Source: Rheinheimera sediminis (GTDB taxonomy: Bacteria; Pseudomonadota; Gammaproteobacteria; Enterobacterales; Alteromonadaceae). From it: a stretch of DNA of 64,000 nt. The stretch lies in NCBI RefSeq assembly GCF_004005375.1, contig NZ_RZUF01000001.1, positions 1 through 64,000 on the forward strand, in the 5' to 3' direction. The notes beneath the pieces are model-generated. The model saw only the letters and a list, made by a program, of their open reading frames with translations. It did no database searches and was not told the DNA's origin. Numbering within the stretch: the first letter of the stretch is position 1; each line of letters starts with the position of its first letter. A program made the translations under genes and the position numbers. Shown here one piece after another: positions 37,257 through 46,428 of this stretch.

Positions 37257-37283
37257 AAAAACTGTAATTTAGTTACAGTTTTT
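37257..37283. terminator. nhaD terminator
   Basis: A perfect 11-base inverted repeat, AAAAACTGTAA and its complement, with a five-base loop, 6 bases after the nhaD stop on the minus strand. The T run on each side allows use in either direction. Confidence 0.88.
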
Positions 37284-37288
37284 CATCC

Positions 37289-38536
37289 TTAAGCCAAAGC
37301 AAACTGCCCGACAAAATAGACGCCGACATAACCCAGGCTGTAGCAGCCCAACAGATAACCTGCCATTTTGAAGTAAGTACCAAAAGTCAGTTCTTTAACT
37401 TTACTCATGGCAATAATACCGGCCGCTGAACCTATGATCAGAATAGAACCACCTACCCCAGTGGCATAAGTTAAAGTCAGCCATTCCGCTGTCGTCATGG
37501 TTAAATCTGCTTTTAACAAAGCCGCAGTTAAAGGCACGTTGTCGATCATCGCAGACAAAACACCCATCAGGTAGTTGGCTTGCACTGGCTCTAAATACTG
37601 ATACAAATGCGTAATATTGGTCAGCACACCAATTTCTTTCAGAATGCCAACCAGCAGCAAAACCCCTAAAAAAAACAACAAGGTATCAAACTCTACCTCA
37701 CGGATGTAATTCAAAATATTTACCCCAGTCTTTTTACGCAGCAGGTACTGAGCCGCTAAAAACATCACGCCTAAACCAAACAGGAATGTCAGTACAGGCG
37801 GGATCTGGAACAGGATATTAAATACCAACGTTGCACCTATAGTCGCAGCAAAAATACCTGCAATAATGACATCGGCTTTTTCTATTGGTCTAGGGGACTT
37901 CTCCAGCACAATACGGCCTGTCATTTTGCGTGACAACAGAATAGCCAATACAGCAACGGCAAATAACGAAGGAAGAATTAACAATAACAGGTTAGTGATG
38001 GTCACTTTACCGCCCAAGAACAACATCAGGGTAGTGACGTCACCTGTGATCAATGACACGCCACCGCTATTGACCGCAAAAATAATCAAGGTGGCGTATT
38101 GAATACGTTTTTTCACTTCCAATTTAATACTGCTGATGACAGCGATAGACACCAGAGTCGCGGTGACGTTGTCGGCAAATGACGAGAAAATAAAAGCAAA
38201 CACAGCAATGATAAACATCAAACGGCGTTCAGATAACTCGGCAGGTAATAAACGCTGCACAATTTGAGAAATAAAGCCTTTACTATTGAGATAAGCGACA
38301 AAAGTCATAGTTGACATCAGAAACAACCACAAAGTGGCTATTTCTAATAAGTTATGGTTCAACTGCTCACTGATTTCGCTACTTGTAGCGCCATGCATTG
38401 GAAATATAAAAGCGAGGATCCAGCAAAGAGTACCGAAAAAAAGTGTCGTTTTTGCCTTGTTTACGTGGATAATATCCTCTATAACGATCATCACAAAGGC
38501 TATTGCCACCAGAGCCAAAATTACTGCGCTTACCAT
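37289..38536 (-). CDS. nhaD: Na+/H+ antiporter NhaD
   Basis: A 415-residue inner-membrane antiporter of the ion-transporter superfamily with about 12 hydrophobic segments. S-F-A-D-N-V-T-A-T-L-V-S (about 117-128), T-G-D-V-T-T-L-M-L (about 164-172) and S-A-M-I-D-N-V-P-L-T-A-A (about 330-341) carry the acidic and polar residues typical of NhaD. It exports sodium or lithium against protons at alkaline pH, which fits a marine or soda habitat. It has no partner in the operon. Confidence 0.9.
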   Translation of the reverse strand: MVSAVILALVAIAFVMIVIEDIIHVNKAKTTLFFGTLCWILAFIFPMHGATSSEISEQLNHNLLEIATLWLFLMSTMTFVAYLNSKGFISQIVQRLLPAELSERRLMFIIAVFAFIFSSFADNVTATLVSIAVISSIKLEVKKRIQYATLIIFAVNSGGVSLITGDVTTLMLFLGGKVTITNLLLLILPSLFAVAVLAILLSRKMTGRIVLEKSPRPIEKADVIIAGIFAATIGATLVFNILFQIPPVLTFLFGLGVMFLAAQYLLRKKTGVNILNYIREVEFDTLLFFLGVLLLVGILKEIGVLTNITHLYQYLEPVQANYLMGVLSAMIDNVPLTAALLKADLTMTTAEWLTLTYATGVGGSILIIGSAAGIIAMSKVKELTFGTYFKMAGYLLGCYSLGYVGVYFVGQFALA

Positions 38537-38673
38537 GATGTAGTACCAGCTTTATTGTTGTGGAAAAGGAAGGATTTTGCGGGGTCGTATTCTAACAGCC
38601 CAAACCGCATGCCACTACCCTACCAAAGTCAGATTTGTGAAATATTGATGAAAAGCATGAAAAGAAAGGACAA

Positions 38674-39918
38674 ATGATAGCGCCACGTAAAATTATCCGC
38701 TGCTTAGATGAGCACTGGACTGTCATTGAGCAGTTGGTCGAACGAAGTGCCAACGGTAACTTCAGTTTCCAGGATGTACAGCATCTGATCCTGCGCCATA
38801 ACAATGGCATGAGCAGTGAGCAGGTGTTCCGTGAAGCCCAGCGTTTTTTGCAACTCGAAATTCTGATCCCTCTGGCTAAATCCAGCCAGTTGGAGCTGAA
38901 TCGCTCCGTGCTGGAATTTGCCCAGCAGTTAATGCAGGAACAGCAGTTGGGGTTAGCGACCGATATCGAAAGCCGAATTCTGGAGCTAAAACGTTTATCA
39001 GAACGCATGCGAGAAGCGGCACAAAGTCGAGATAGTAGCGAGCTGCGCCGCTTCTCCAGGGTGATGGATGAACGTATTCGTGAAGTACTAAAGCATTTTG
39101 GCCAAAATGAAAGCGCCATTTTATCACTTGTCGAGCGCGCCAAAGCAGACGAAGGCAAATTGAGCCTGGCTCGGCGTTATGCCGCTGTGATGGATGCTTT
39201 TGATGACTATATAGATCCTGTTTTAGCACTGGTGGATATCAACGGCCCTTTCCAGAAAACTGTGTCAGATGTGGAGGCTATGCTCAGCGACTTGCTGCAA
39301 ATCATAGAAGTGACAGGCACACTGAATACAGAAAAAGAAACTTTAATTCAGCTGCGAACTCGTTTAATTGAAATGAATCAGCTGGGCCGTGAAAGTTTAA
39401 GTCGTTGTGCGGATTTGCTGATGCCACTGCGTGATGAACTGCGCCGAAACACACTACTTTCCCGTAATGCCAGCTTTTTATTGGGACAGATGCGCAAAAA
39501 GGGTATAGATCTAACGCTGGAACCTTTAGTTCCAGCCATCAGCTCTGACAGCCAGCGCTTCTCCTTAGGTTCGGCCAATCAAATCACCAGCTATATGGCA
39601 GAGCTGTGTCAGTACGAACACGATGCCTATCAGTTACCTGAAGAAATCCTCAGCAATCACAGTATGCTGATGCAAGTACCTGAATTAAAAGATGTAGTAC
39701 ACAAAGCCAAAGCCTTAAAAAAACTGCCTGATTTAAGCCGTTGGCTGGCAGACAGTTACCCTGAATTGCCAGTGGATGAACTGCTTTTCCTGTATCAGGA
39801 GCTTTCTCGCTCAGACGAGCTGATACTACAACACAGCGAACACAACACTGAATTGACACTCAATGGCTATAAGCTGACCTTACACCCTTTTCAAAGCAGC
39901 GAAGCCGGGACTTTATAA
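38674..39918 (+). CDS. mksF: MksF, kleisin subunit of the Mks condensin
   Basis: A 414-residue soluble helical protein, first of three tightly packed genes. An N-terminal winged-helix-like segment (about 1-75) is followed by long charged helices (about 85-290, with A-T-D-I-E-S-R-I-L-E-L-K-R-L-S-E-R-M) and a C-terminal domain. This layout and its place before a small MksE-size gene and an SMC-like gene identify it as the MukF-like kleisin that bridges MksB heads. AAAGGAC lies before the ATG. It does not resemble the DUF3375 JetA of Wadjet type I by eye. Confidence 0.78.
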   Translation: MIAPRKIIRCLDEHWTVIEQLVERSANGNFSFQDVQHLILRHNNGMSSEQVFREAQRFLQLEILIPLAKSSQLELNRSVLEFAQQLMQEQQLGLATDIESRILELKRLSERMREAAQSRDSSELRRFSRVMDERIREVLKHFGQNESAILSLVERAKADEGKLSLARRYAAVMDAFDDYIDPVLALVDINGPFQKTVSDVEAMLSDLLQIIEVTGTLNTEKETLIQLRTRLIEMNQLGRESLSRCADLLMPLRDELRRNTLLSRNASFLLGQMRKKGIDLTLEPLVPAISSDSQRFSLGSANQITSYMAELCQYEHDAYQLPEEILSNHSMLMQVPELKDVVHKAKALKKLPDLSRWLADSYPELPVDELLFLYQELSRSDELILQHSEHNTELTLNGYKLTLHPFQSSEAGTL

Positions 39919-40467
39919 ATGCAATTAAACTTAGATGAACTGACTCAGCTGGCTGAAATCAGCAAAAAGCTGTCGAACGGTTACCATATCAGCGAACAGG
40001 ATTTTGCCTTGTGGCAGGAACTGGATCAGCAGGAAGACTCCTACACAGCTCTGTTTGGTGCTTTAGGTAATACGCTAAAACGCGACAGTCGTGGTTTCTT
40101 TTATTTTGAAGTGGATGATGCCACTGCCAGCATGGGCAAAATCTCCAGGCTTTTTGCCCTCACCTTATTCGCTTTAGTGGAGTTTTATGCCGACAAAGGC
40201 CAGGATCCGCTGCGGGCTTTGTTTGAACATGAAATTACCACAGAAATCTGGGGCCAGTTGCTGCAGCAGCAATACCACTTATTTGAACAACTGGAAATTT
40301 TTTCAGTCACAGATATGAAACGTGAAATAGCCAACCGCTTCTTGCGTTACGGCCTGGCGCGGCCAAGCGGCGATCAAATCAAATTATTATCCCCTGTGTA
40401 TCGTTATTTAGACGCGCTGATGGATGTGGATCACAGCGCTGTAACAGAGGAGAATGCAGATGTCTGA
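39919..40467 (+). CDS. mksE: MksE, accessory subunit of the Mks condensin
   Basis: A 182-residue protein that begins at the base after the mksF stop. It looks like two winged-helix domains (F-E-V-D-D-A-T-A-S-M-G-K-I-S-R-L-F-A-L-T-L-F near 55-76; I-F-S-V-T-D-M-K-R-E-I-A-N-R-F-L-R-Y-G-L-A near 131-151), as expected for a KITE-type partner binding the kleisin. Its last codons contain the ribosome binding site GAGGAG and the start of mksB. Confidence 0.78.
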   Translation: MQLNLDELTQLAEISKKLSNGYHISEQDFALWQELDQQEDSYTALFGALGNTLKRDSRGFFYFEVDDATASMGKISRLFALTLFALVEFYADKGQDPLRALFEHEITTEIWGQLLQQQYHLFEQLEIFSVTDMKREIANRFLRYGLARPSGDQIKLLSPVYRYLDALMDVDHSAVTEENADV

Positions 40468-43315
40468 GCAGCTTAATTTAACAAAATCAGAGCTGTATGG
40501 CTTAACCAAACTGGCACTGCTCAACACTGCTGGCTACGCCAAATGTGTGATCCCTCTGGATGACTCTTCGTCCATTTGCGCGCCCAATAATACGGGCAAA
40601 AGTTCGGTGATCAACGCCCTGCAGTTCCCGCTGATTAACGATTTGCGTTTAACCGAATGGGATGGTCACGACTTAGACGAAACCCGTAAGTTTTACTTCG
40701 GCACAGACCAAAGCTACATCCTGCTGGAAGCCAATTTGCCAGACGGCCCTGTGGTGATAGGTGTAGCAGGTCGCGGTAAAATTGCAGGTTATGCCTTCCA
40801 GTATTTTTGCTACAAAGGCAAGCTGGATTTAAACCACTATTTAGACGGCAAAAGTTATGTGCGGTACAACAAGCTGGACCATCATTTACGTGGTTTAGGC
40901 TTTGACCCTATTGAGTTAAAACAGTCTGAACTGAATGCCATGCTGACAGGTGGAGCTACGCCTTTTGACAGCCGCATTAATCTTCGGATGATCCCACTGG
41001 CAAACGTGTCTGATGCGCCGGTATACAAGGATATTTTCCGCCGTATTCTGAACCTGCACCGCTTAACAGCACAGGATGTAAAACGTCTGCTGTTGCCGGT
41101 ATTTGCAAGGCATCTTGGCGATCCTAAGGTCGACTTTTATCAGGTGTGGCACAACGCTTTTGAAAAGGTCAATAAAGACAGACGTGAACTCAAAGCGCTG
41201 GAAAATCAACAGGAAGCTGTTACAGCTTTAGAGAGTCTGCTCGACAACCGCTCAGTGCTCAAAGGTCGCTTAGCCACTTATGCGCCTAAACTGGATGTGG
41301 CCTTAACTGAATTTCATAGCTACTTTGACGATCAGCAAGAGCTTCTGAACGAGCAGCTGACCGGCTTATTGGCAGAGAAAAGCCAGCTGGAAGAACGTCA
41401 GCGTTTGTATGTTGGTCAGATTAAAGAATTGTCTGGCCGTCAGCAGCAGTTGCAGCAATGGTTTGGCGAATTTGATGGTCTGTCACAAAAATTCAGCTTA
41501 AGTAACGAAGCGACCTTACAGACGAACTTAAGCAATATCCGCGCAGCCTACGAGCAGTTAAGCCATAGCTTGCAAGGAGCAAGTCAGGTCAATGCCACCA
41601 CTTTAGCGCATCAAAAAAGCCAAAGTGCCAAGCAGCTGCAAAGCTTAAAGCTGCAACTGAAAAACCTGGAATTTAACCTGTATTCCCGTTTACGCGAAGA
41701 CTTAAGCCTGCCGGAAGTACAGCAAATGACCCGCATTCTGAATCCGGATTTGTTGTCGCTTTCGACTACGGGTGGCGGTGATATTGAAATTCTGGACGAT
41801 GCGCTGTTTTCAGAGCAACTGGAGAAAATTGCCGATTGCTTTAAACAAGGCAAATTGCATTTACCTGGAGTTGTGATTGACCTGCATCATTTGCAGCCGG
41901 TCGAGCAAAATAGCTTAGAGAACAAAATCCAGCTAAAAGAGCAAATAGACGCGCTGCAGCAGACCTTGCATACGCTGGAACAGCAGCTCGCTGTTGCTGG
42001 CGACCTGGCCGGTAAAACCCGCGAAAAAGACCGCTTGTATCAGGATCTGTTGCAAGCCGAAGAGGACATTAAGAAGTTTGGCCGCTACCAGCAAATGCTG
42101 GAAATCAGTGACGAGCAACAGGCGCTTCAATCCGAACTTGAAATTGAAGAAGACAAGCTGCAAGAGCAGCTGGCTGAAGTACAGCACAAAGCCTCGACCC
42201 TATCTGATCGCCGCAACTTAGTCGGCAATAAGCAGGAGCAAATTAAACGTCAGGCCGAACGTATTGAGCAGGAGAAAAAAGAGCGTATCGACTTCCAGCT
42301 CGACTTCTACTCCGGTAAAGTCACACCTTATCCTATTGAAGTGACTTTGGATTTTGACAACTTAGCCGACGTATTACGCGACTTTAATAAGCAGTGTAAT
42401 GAGCTCAAACTGATTGATGTCAATATCAAAAATACCTACCTGTTTATTTTTAACGCCGGTATCACCAAGTTTGAAGTCGAGACGGACGAAGAGCTGAAGT
42501 TCCAAAAACTGATCAGCGCCTTCCATCATCTGGACAAAGAGCGGGAAGCTATTGAACGTCGTGCCCGCGTTGCTTTGACTGAAGTAGCGTCCACGCTCAA
42601 AGGTTTACGTGATGACTTAAACCGTCTGCACCGTGAGCTGAATAGCTTTAACCGGGGCATCTGGCGTCATCAAATTTCCAACCTGCAGGATTTTAAAATT
42701 GAAATAGTTGACCGCGCTTTATTGGTTGGTCATATAGATACCATCCTGACTACCTCAGAAGCTTATCAGCAAGGCGATACGCTGGACTTATTGGCACCCA
42801 ACGCCAGCAGCAACGAGCGTGAAGTGCAAGCTGCGAAAGACTATTTAATTCAGGCTGCCAGTGAAAAAGGTGGTTTAACTTTATCTGACTTGTTTGATAT
42901 CCGCTTTAAAGTAGTGAACCGTGCTGGTGAAATAGAGTTCTTCGACAAAATTGACTCGGCAGGCTCCAACGGGACACGTATTACCATTAAGTTATTGTGC
43001 GGTATGTTGTTTATCCGCCAGTTATTGTCCGAGCGCGAACGCGGTAAATACCGTATTCCTATTTATATCGACGAAGCGGCTGATATTGACCCACATAACC
43101 AGCAGGCACTGATCGAAACAGCGCTGAACTTTGGTTTTGTGCCGATCTTTGCTTCGGTGAAACCTCAAACCTCGTGCCGTTATATAGTTCCAATTCGCAC
43201 TGTAGCTGGTGGCGCACAAAACTGGGTGGATGAAAAAGACTGGATTTTATGTGAAAAAATTCCGGTAGCGGGTGAAATTGAAGAACAAGTTTCGGCAGCA
43301 ACAGAACCTGCCTGA
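40460..43315 (+). CDS. mksB: MksB, SMC-like ATPase of the Mks condensin
   Basis: A 951-residue SMC-like protein, much shorter than MukB. I start at the second ATG (M-S-E-Q-L-N-L), seven bases after GAGGAG. The N-terminal head has a Walker A segment A-P-N-N-T-G-K-S-S (41-49). Coiled coil runs from about 205 to 390, a hinge-like region lies around 400-465, and the returning coiled coil is at about 470-700. The C-terminal head has S-A-G-S-N-G-T-R near 833 and Walker B I-P-I-Y-I-D-E-A-A-D-I-D (866-877). It should load on DNA with MksF and MksE to organise or compact DNA. No MksG/JetD nuclease gene follows. Confidence 0.85.
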   Translation: MSEQLNLTKSELYGLTKLALLNTAGYAKCVIPLDDSSSICAPNNTGKSSVINALQFPLINDLRLTEWDGHDLDETRKFYFGTDQSYILLEANLPDGPVVIGVAGRGKIAGYAFQYFCYKGKLDLNHYLDGKSYVRYNKLDHHLRGLGFDPIELKQSELNAMLTGGATPFDSRINLRMIPLANVSDAPVYKDIFRRILNLHRLTAQDVKRLLLPVFARHLGDPKVDFYQVWHNAFEKVNKDRRELKALENQQEAVTALESLLDNRSVLKGRLATYAPKLDVALTEFHSYFDDQQELLNEQLTGLLAEKSQLEERQRLYVGQIKELSGRQQQLQQWFGEFDGLSQKFSLSNEATLQTNLSNIRAAYEQLSHSLQGASQVNATTLAHQKSQSAKQLQSLKLQLKNLEFNLYSRLREDLSLPEVQQMTRILNPDLLSLSTTGGGDIEILDDALFSEQLEKIADCFKQGKLHLPGVVIDLHHLQPVEQNSLENKIQLKEQIDALQQTLHTLEQQLAVAGDLAGKTREKDRLYQDLLQAEEDIKKFGRYQQMLEISDEQQALQSELEIEEDKLQEQLAEVQHKASTLSDRRNLVGNKQEQIKRQAERIEQEKKERIDFQLDFYSGKVTPYPIEVTLDFDNLADVLRDFNKQCNELKLIDVNIKNTYLFIFNAGITKFEVETDEELKFQKLISAFHHLDKEREAIERRARVALTEVASTLKGLRDDLNRLHRELNSFNRGIWRHQISNLQDFKIEIVDRALLVGHIDTILTTSEAYQQGDTLDLLAPNASSNEREVQAAKDYLIQAASEKGGLTLSDLFDIRFKVVNRAGEIEFFDKIDSAGSNGTRITIKLLCGMLFIRQLLSERERGKYRIPIYIDEAADIDPHNQQALIETALNFGFVPIFASVKPQTSCRYIVPIRTVAGGAQNWVDEKDWILCEKIPVAGEIEEQVSAATEPA

Positions 43316-43326
43316 TCCTAAACACA

Positions 43327-43371
43327 CCATCAGCTCAGCCGTTTTAGCATAGAAAGCGGTTGAGCTGATGG
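43327..43371. terminator. hairpin between convergent mksB and response-regulator genes
   Basis: A 15-base-pair stem beginning CCATCAGCTCA, with one G-T wobble and a 15-base loop. The position between convergent stops suggests a shared terminator, but the T runs are poor. Confidence 0.5.
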
Positions 43372-43381
43372 TCAGATGGCG

Positions 43382-44059
43382 TCAGCTTTCGTCTGATAAA
43401 TAGTACCCTATGCCTCTTAACGTTCTGATGTAACTCTGGCCAAACGGCTCATCCACTTTTTTTCGTAAACGCCTGACATAAACATCGACCACGTTAGTCA
43501 ACGGATCTTCATTAATACCCCACACCGTTGCCAGCACTCGTTCACGACTAAATACTTTTTGTGGGCTGGACATCAGTAGCTCCAGTACAGCCAGCTCTTT
43601 GGCGGTCAGCTGCAACAGTTGGCCTTGTCGTCTGGCCTGCATACTGTCCAAATCTAATTCTAAATCACCTACTGTCAGTTGGCGCCGAACCGCAGCAAAA
43701 GGATTACGTTTAGATAACGCCTCAATCCTTGCTAGTAATTCTTCAAAAGCAAAAGGCTTCACCAGGTAGTCATCAGCACCAGCTTTTAAACCATCCACCC
43801 TGTCACAGACTTCAGCTAAAGCAGATAACATCAATACTTTTACCGGTAATTGTTGTGAACGTATTAAACGACAGATCTGCAGTCCATCCATTCTCGGCAG
43901 CATCCGGTCTAGAATGACTAAATCTGGTTTTTGTGCCAGCAGAGCTGGCAAAGCCTCGCTGCCATCTCCCACCCAATCGACAAAATAACCTTCAGCTTTC
44001 AGCCCTCTGATCAGAAAATCTGCCACTTTTTTTTCATCTTCTACAATCAGGATATGCAT
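43382..44059 (-). CDS. OmpR-family response regulator
   Basis: A 225-residue two-domain regulator. Receiver: I-V-E-D-E (5-9), phosphoacceptor Asp51 in V-I-L-D-R-M-L-P, and conserved Lys near 101 in Y-L-V-K-P-F. C-terminal winged-helix DNA-binding domain (about 130-223), with T-A-K-E-L-A-V-L-E-L-L and V-V-D-V-Y-V-R-R-L-R-K-K-V. Its start lies inside the kinase gene (13-base overlap), so the kinase is translated first. Target genes are unknown; the divergently transcribed secreted protein is a candidate. Confidence 0.93.
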   Translation of the reverse strand: MHILIVEDEKKVADFLIRGLKAEGYFVDWVGDGSEALPALLAQKPDLVILDRMLPRMDGLQICRLIRSQQLPVKVLMLSALAEVCDRVDGLKAGADDYLVKPFAFEELLARIEALSKRNPFAAVRRQLTVGDLELDLDSMQARRQGQLLQLTAKELAVLELLMSSPQKVFSRERVLATVWGINEDPLTNVVDVYVRRLRKKVDEPFGQSYIRTLRGIGYYLSDES

Positions 44060-45642
44060 GCGTTGTCCTCTTCAACTAAAGGTAAAATGACAGTGACACA
44101 GGTCCCCTGCTGATAATCACTGCTCACTGTCAGCTTTGCATGCTGACTTTGTACTAAGGTCTGACACAATGATAAACCTATCCCAAGTCCGTCAGGCCTG
44201 AGCTGGCGCGCATTATCTGCTCTAAAATAGCGATCAAACACATGAGGTAAATCACCAGGCAAAATACCTATACCATGGTCCTGCACCCGAATAGTGCACT
44301 GCTCTGCCACTGTGACACTTAATTCAACCTGTTGCCCGGTACTACTATACCGCACTGCATTATCGAAGATAATTTGTAATGCCTGCAGCAACTTATCCAG
44401 ATCAAGCCATAACAATTCTGTGGCTGCGTTATCAGGTAATTCTACACACTGGATCTGCACTGATTGGCTGGCAGACAACTGCCGGGCTAATGCAGTGATC
44501 TGTTGCCATAACTCGCCAAGAGTTAAAGTACGAGGCCGCAACTGCAGTTGTTGTGTGCCTCGCACCAACATCAGTAGATCATCAATACGACTGGATAACT
44601 GCACACTGGTTTGAGCTATCCGCAACAAGCTGTCCTTATAAAAATCAGCGGTTTTGTCTGCACCACGCAGACTGATTTCGGCTTCTCCCCGAATCGCTGT
44701 CGCTGGAGTACGCAACTCATGGCTAACATCAGCCAAAAAACGTTGCTGTTGCTGTTCTGCATGCTGTAGCTGTTCAACCGCATGTCGCAATTGCGCAGTG
44801 CGCTCTGCGACCTCAAGCTCAACTCTGCGGGTATGATCTTCTTCTTGTTGTCTGGCTCGCTCCAAACCTGCAGCCATCAGATTAAAGCTACGAGCGAGCA
44901 TGCTGAACTCAGCCGGCCCCTGCTCTGGCAAACGATAATTCAGTTGGCCATCAGCCAGAGCTGAAGTGCCTGTCAGTAACTGCTGCACTGGCTGATACAA
45001 AGCTCTGGATAACACAAGTGCAAGACTGACAGCACAAGCCACGCCAAACAAAGACACAACCACGACCAGAACCTTGACCTGTTGCAATGCTGTCGCCGCT
45101 TTTTCTTCGGCTTGCTCTGAGCGCTGGCGTTGTAATTCAATAGAGTCAGCAATCAGATGCTTCAAATCCAGCCCTTCCAGATTATCGAAAGTTTGGATCA
45201 GCAACCGCCATATCTGCGCTTCATGCTCGGGTCTGACTTGCTTATTCTTTAAACTTTGCTCCAAAGCTGCGACGTTCGTCTCAAGAATAGACAGGGACTT
45301 TAGCTGCTGGCTGATAGCAGCAAAGTCATCCAAATGTTCCGACAAACGCTGATCATGCTGCAACAAGGTATTTAAACCAGCCAAACTTTGCTGCATTTGC
45401 CCAAGGTATTTATCCCGTTGCTCTACAGTGCTGTCTTTGGTCAATAACGATTGGGCAAGCCAGACTTTAAGCCGCTGTTTATCAGCTCCAAGTGTAATAA
45501 ATTCAGCCAGCATCTGATTGGCAACCCGACTGCGCTCTACATGATAACTGGCTACACCGGAAGCCCATATCGCAAGGCCAGCCTGCACTAAGGTGATTGC
45601 CAGCAACAAAAAAAACGCAATATACAATTTACTTCGAAACAC
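44047..45642 (-). CDS. two-component sensor histidine kinase
   Basis: A 531-residue inner-membrane kinase. Membrane segment about 7-29, a ~155-residue helical periplasmic sensor, second membrane segment about 190-212, HAMP domain (about 213-265), coiled coil, and HisKA with phosphorylated His in F-L-A-D-V-S-H-E-L-R-T-P (about 305). ATPase motifs are F-D-N-A-V-R-Y-S (N box), D-H-G-I-G-I and G-L-G-I-G-L-S-L (G boxes). The start is GTG with GGAGG upstream. The helical sensor resembles four-helix-bundle input domains, so the ligand cannot be told. Confidence 0.92.
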   Translation of the reverse strand: MFRSKLYIAFFLLLAITLVQAGLAIWASGVASYHVERSRVANQMLAEFITLGADKQRLKVWLAQSLLTKDSTVEQRDKYLGQMQQSLAGLNTLLQHDQRLSEHLDDFAAISQQLKSLSILETNVAALEQSLKNKQVRPEHEAQIWRLLIQTFDNLEGLDLKHLIADSIELQRQRSEQAEEKAATALQQVKVLVVVVSLFGVACAVSLALVLSRALYQPVQQLLTGTSALADGQLNYRLPEQGPAEFSMLARSFNLMAAGLERARQQEEDHTRRVELEVAERTAQLRHAVEQLQHAEQQQQRFLADVSHELRTPATAIRGEAEISLRGADKTADFYKDSLLRIAQTSVQLSSRIDDLLMLVRGTQQLQLRPRTLTLGELWQQITALARQLSASQSVQIQCVELPDNAATELLWLDLDKLLQALQIIFDNAVRYSSTGQQVELSVTVAEQCTIRVQDHGIGILPGDLPHVFDRYFRADNARQLRPDGLGIGLSLCQTLVQSQHAKLTVSSDYQQGTCVTVILPLVEEDNACIS

Positions 45643-45823
45643 AACGCCTCCGAGTTAGCGCCTTCTATGCTGACAGAGTAATGCAAGTCATGCTCAAAGG
45701 CTGCTTTGTTCATCTGTTTTTAATCTTCAGTGCAGACAAACTTCATGTCAGATGCAGCCAATTGCACAGCTGACTGGCCGATACTAAGCCCGGACCAAAG
45801 ATTGAATAGAGCAAGGAAAACAT

Positions 45824-46372
45824 ATGAACCTTAAAATGAACAGCATACTCGGACTGACTTTTGTAGCCTGGTGCGCTCCACTGGCCTATGCCAACACAAC
45901 CATAACGGAAGCCGAGGTGAAGGCGGCCCAGGACGCCTGGGGAAAAGCGCTGATCCAGATCAGCTCTGATTACGAAAAATCTGGGCTTGAAAAAGCAAAA
46001 ACCACCGCAAAAACTGTGCTGGACACGGCTTATGGTTACAATATAACCCCAGTGTTATTTAAGCCAACCCTGGCCACAGGTGCTCAAACTTTCCGTCCTA
46101 CCTATCAGGGAGCATTGTCGTATTTTGTTGGTGACGATAAAAACTTTCCTGCAGACACAGGTTTTGCACTCAAAGGCTGGATAGCTTACGACTATAAAAA
46201 TGCCGCGGTTTATATCAATGGTGATATGGCTCTGACCATGGGTCATGTGATGCTGAGAGATAAAAATGGTAAAGTTACCACTGTAGATAAAAGCTGGGGC
46301 TTTAAAAAAGATGCTGATGGTAAATTACGCATAGTACTGCACCACTCGTCTTTGCCTTATCAACCTCAGTAG
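45824..46372 (+). CDS. secreted NTF2-like protein of unknown function
   Basis: A 182-residue exported protein with a signal peptide (about 1-24, ending A-Y-A-N). The mature part starts with a helix (T-I-T-E-A-E-V-K-A-A-Q-D-A-W-G) followed by several beta strands (G-A-L-S-Y-F-V-G-D, A-A-V-Y-I-N-G-D-M-A-L-T-M-G-H-V, V-D-K-S-W-G-F-K-K), the pattern of SnoaL/NTF2-like cone folds. L-R-I-V-L-H-H-S-S-L-P-Y near the end is striking. I do not know a function. It is divergent from the sensor kinase and has a good AAGGA site. Confidence 0.72.
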   Translation: MNLKMNSILGLTFVAWCAPLAYANTTITEAEVKAAQDAWGKALIQISSDYEKSGLEKAKTTAKTVLDTAYGYNITPVLFKPTLATGAQTFRPTYQGALSYFVGDDKNFPADTGFALKGWIAYDYKNAAVYINGDMALTMGHVMLRDKNGKVTTVDKSWGFKKDADGKLRIVLHHSSLPYQPQ

Positions 46373-46388
46373 CACGAGCAGGTTAAAA

Positions 46389-46428
46389 CGGTATCAACTC
46401 CAGAGCTTGCCAACTGGAGTTGATACCG
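46389..46428 (-). terminator. terminator overlapping the exonuclease C-terminus
   Basis: CGGTATCAACTCCAG and its exact complement (15 base pairs) with a ten-base loop; on the minus strand TTTTAA follows. The stem encodes the last residues of the exonuclease (V-S-T-P-V-G-K-L-W-S) and its stop. Confidence 0.75.

Larger units (their letters stand above)
36837..37288. other. lysC leader and nhaD 3' region
   Basis: 452 bases without a protein gene. From lysC outward it holds the ribosome binding site, the leader terminator, the lysine riboswitch, a GC-rich palindromic repeat framed by ATACCCG/CGGGTAT and the nhaD terminator. No strong lysC -35 was found; TATAGA directly before the aptamer is a possible -10 within the repeat's edge. 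Confidence 0.8.

Noticed and set aside
38674..43315. Wadjet (JetABCD) anti-plasmid system
   Set aside because: The fourth gene (JetD, TOPRIM/DUF3322-DUF2220) is absent and the first protein does not resemble DUF3375. I keep the call as an Mks condensin.
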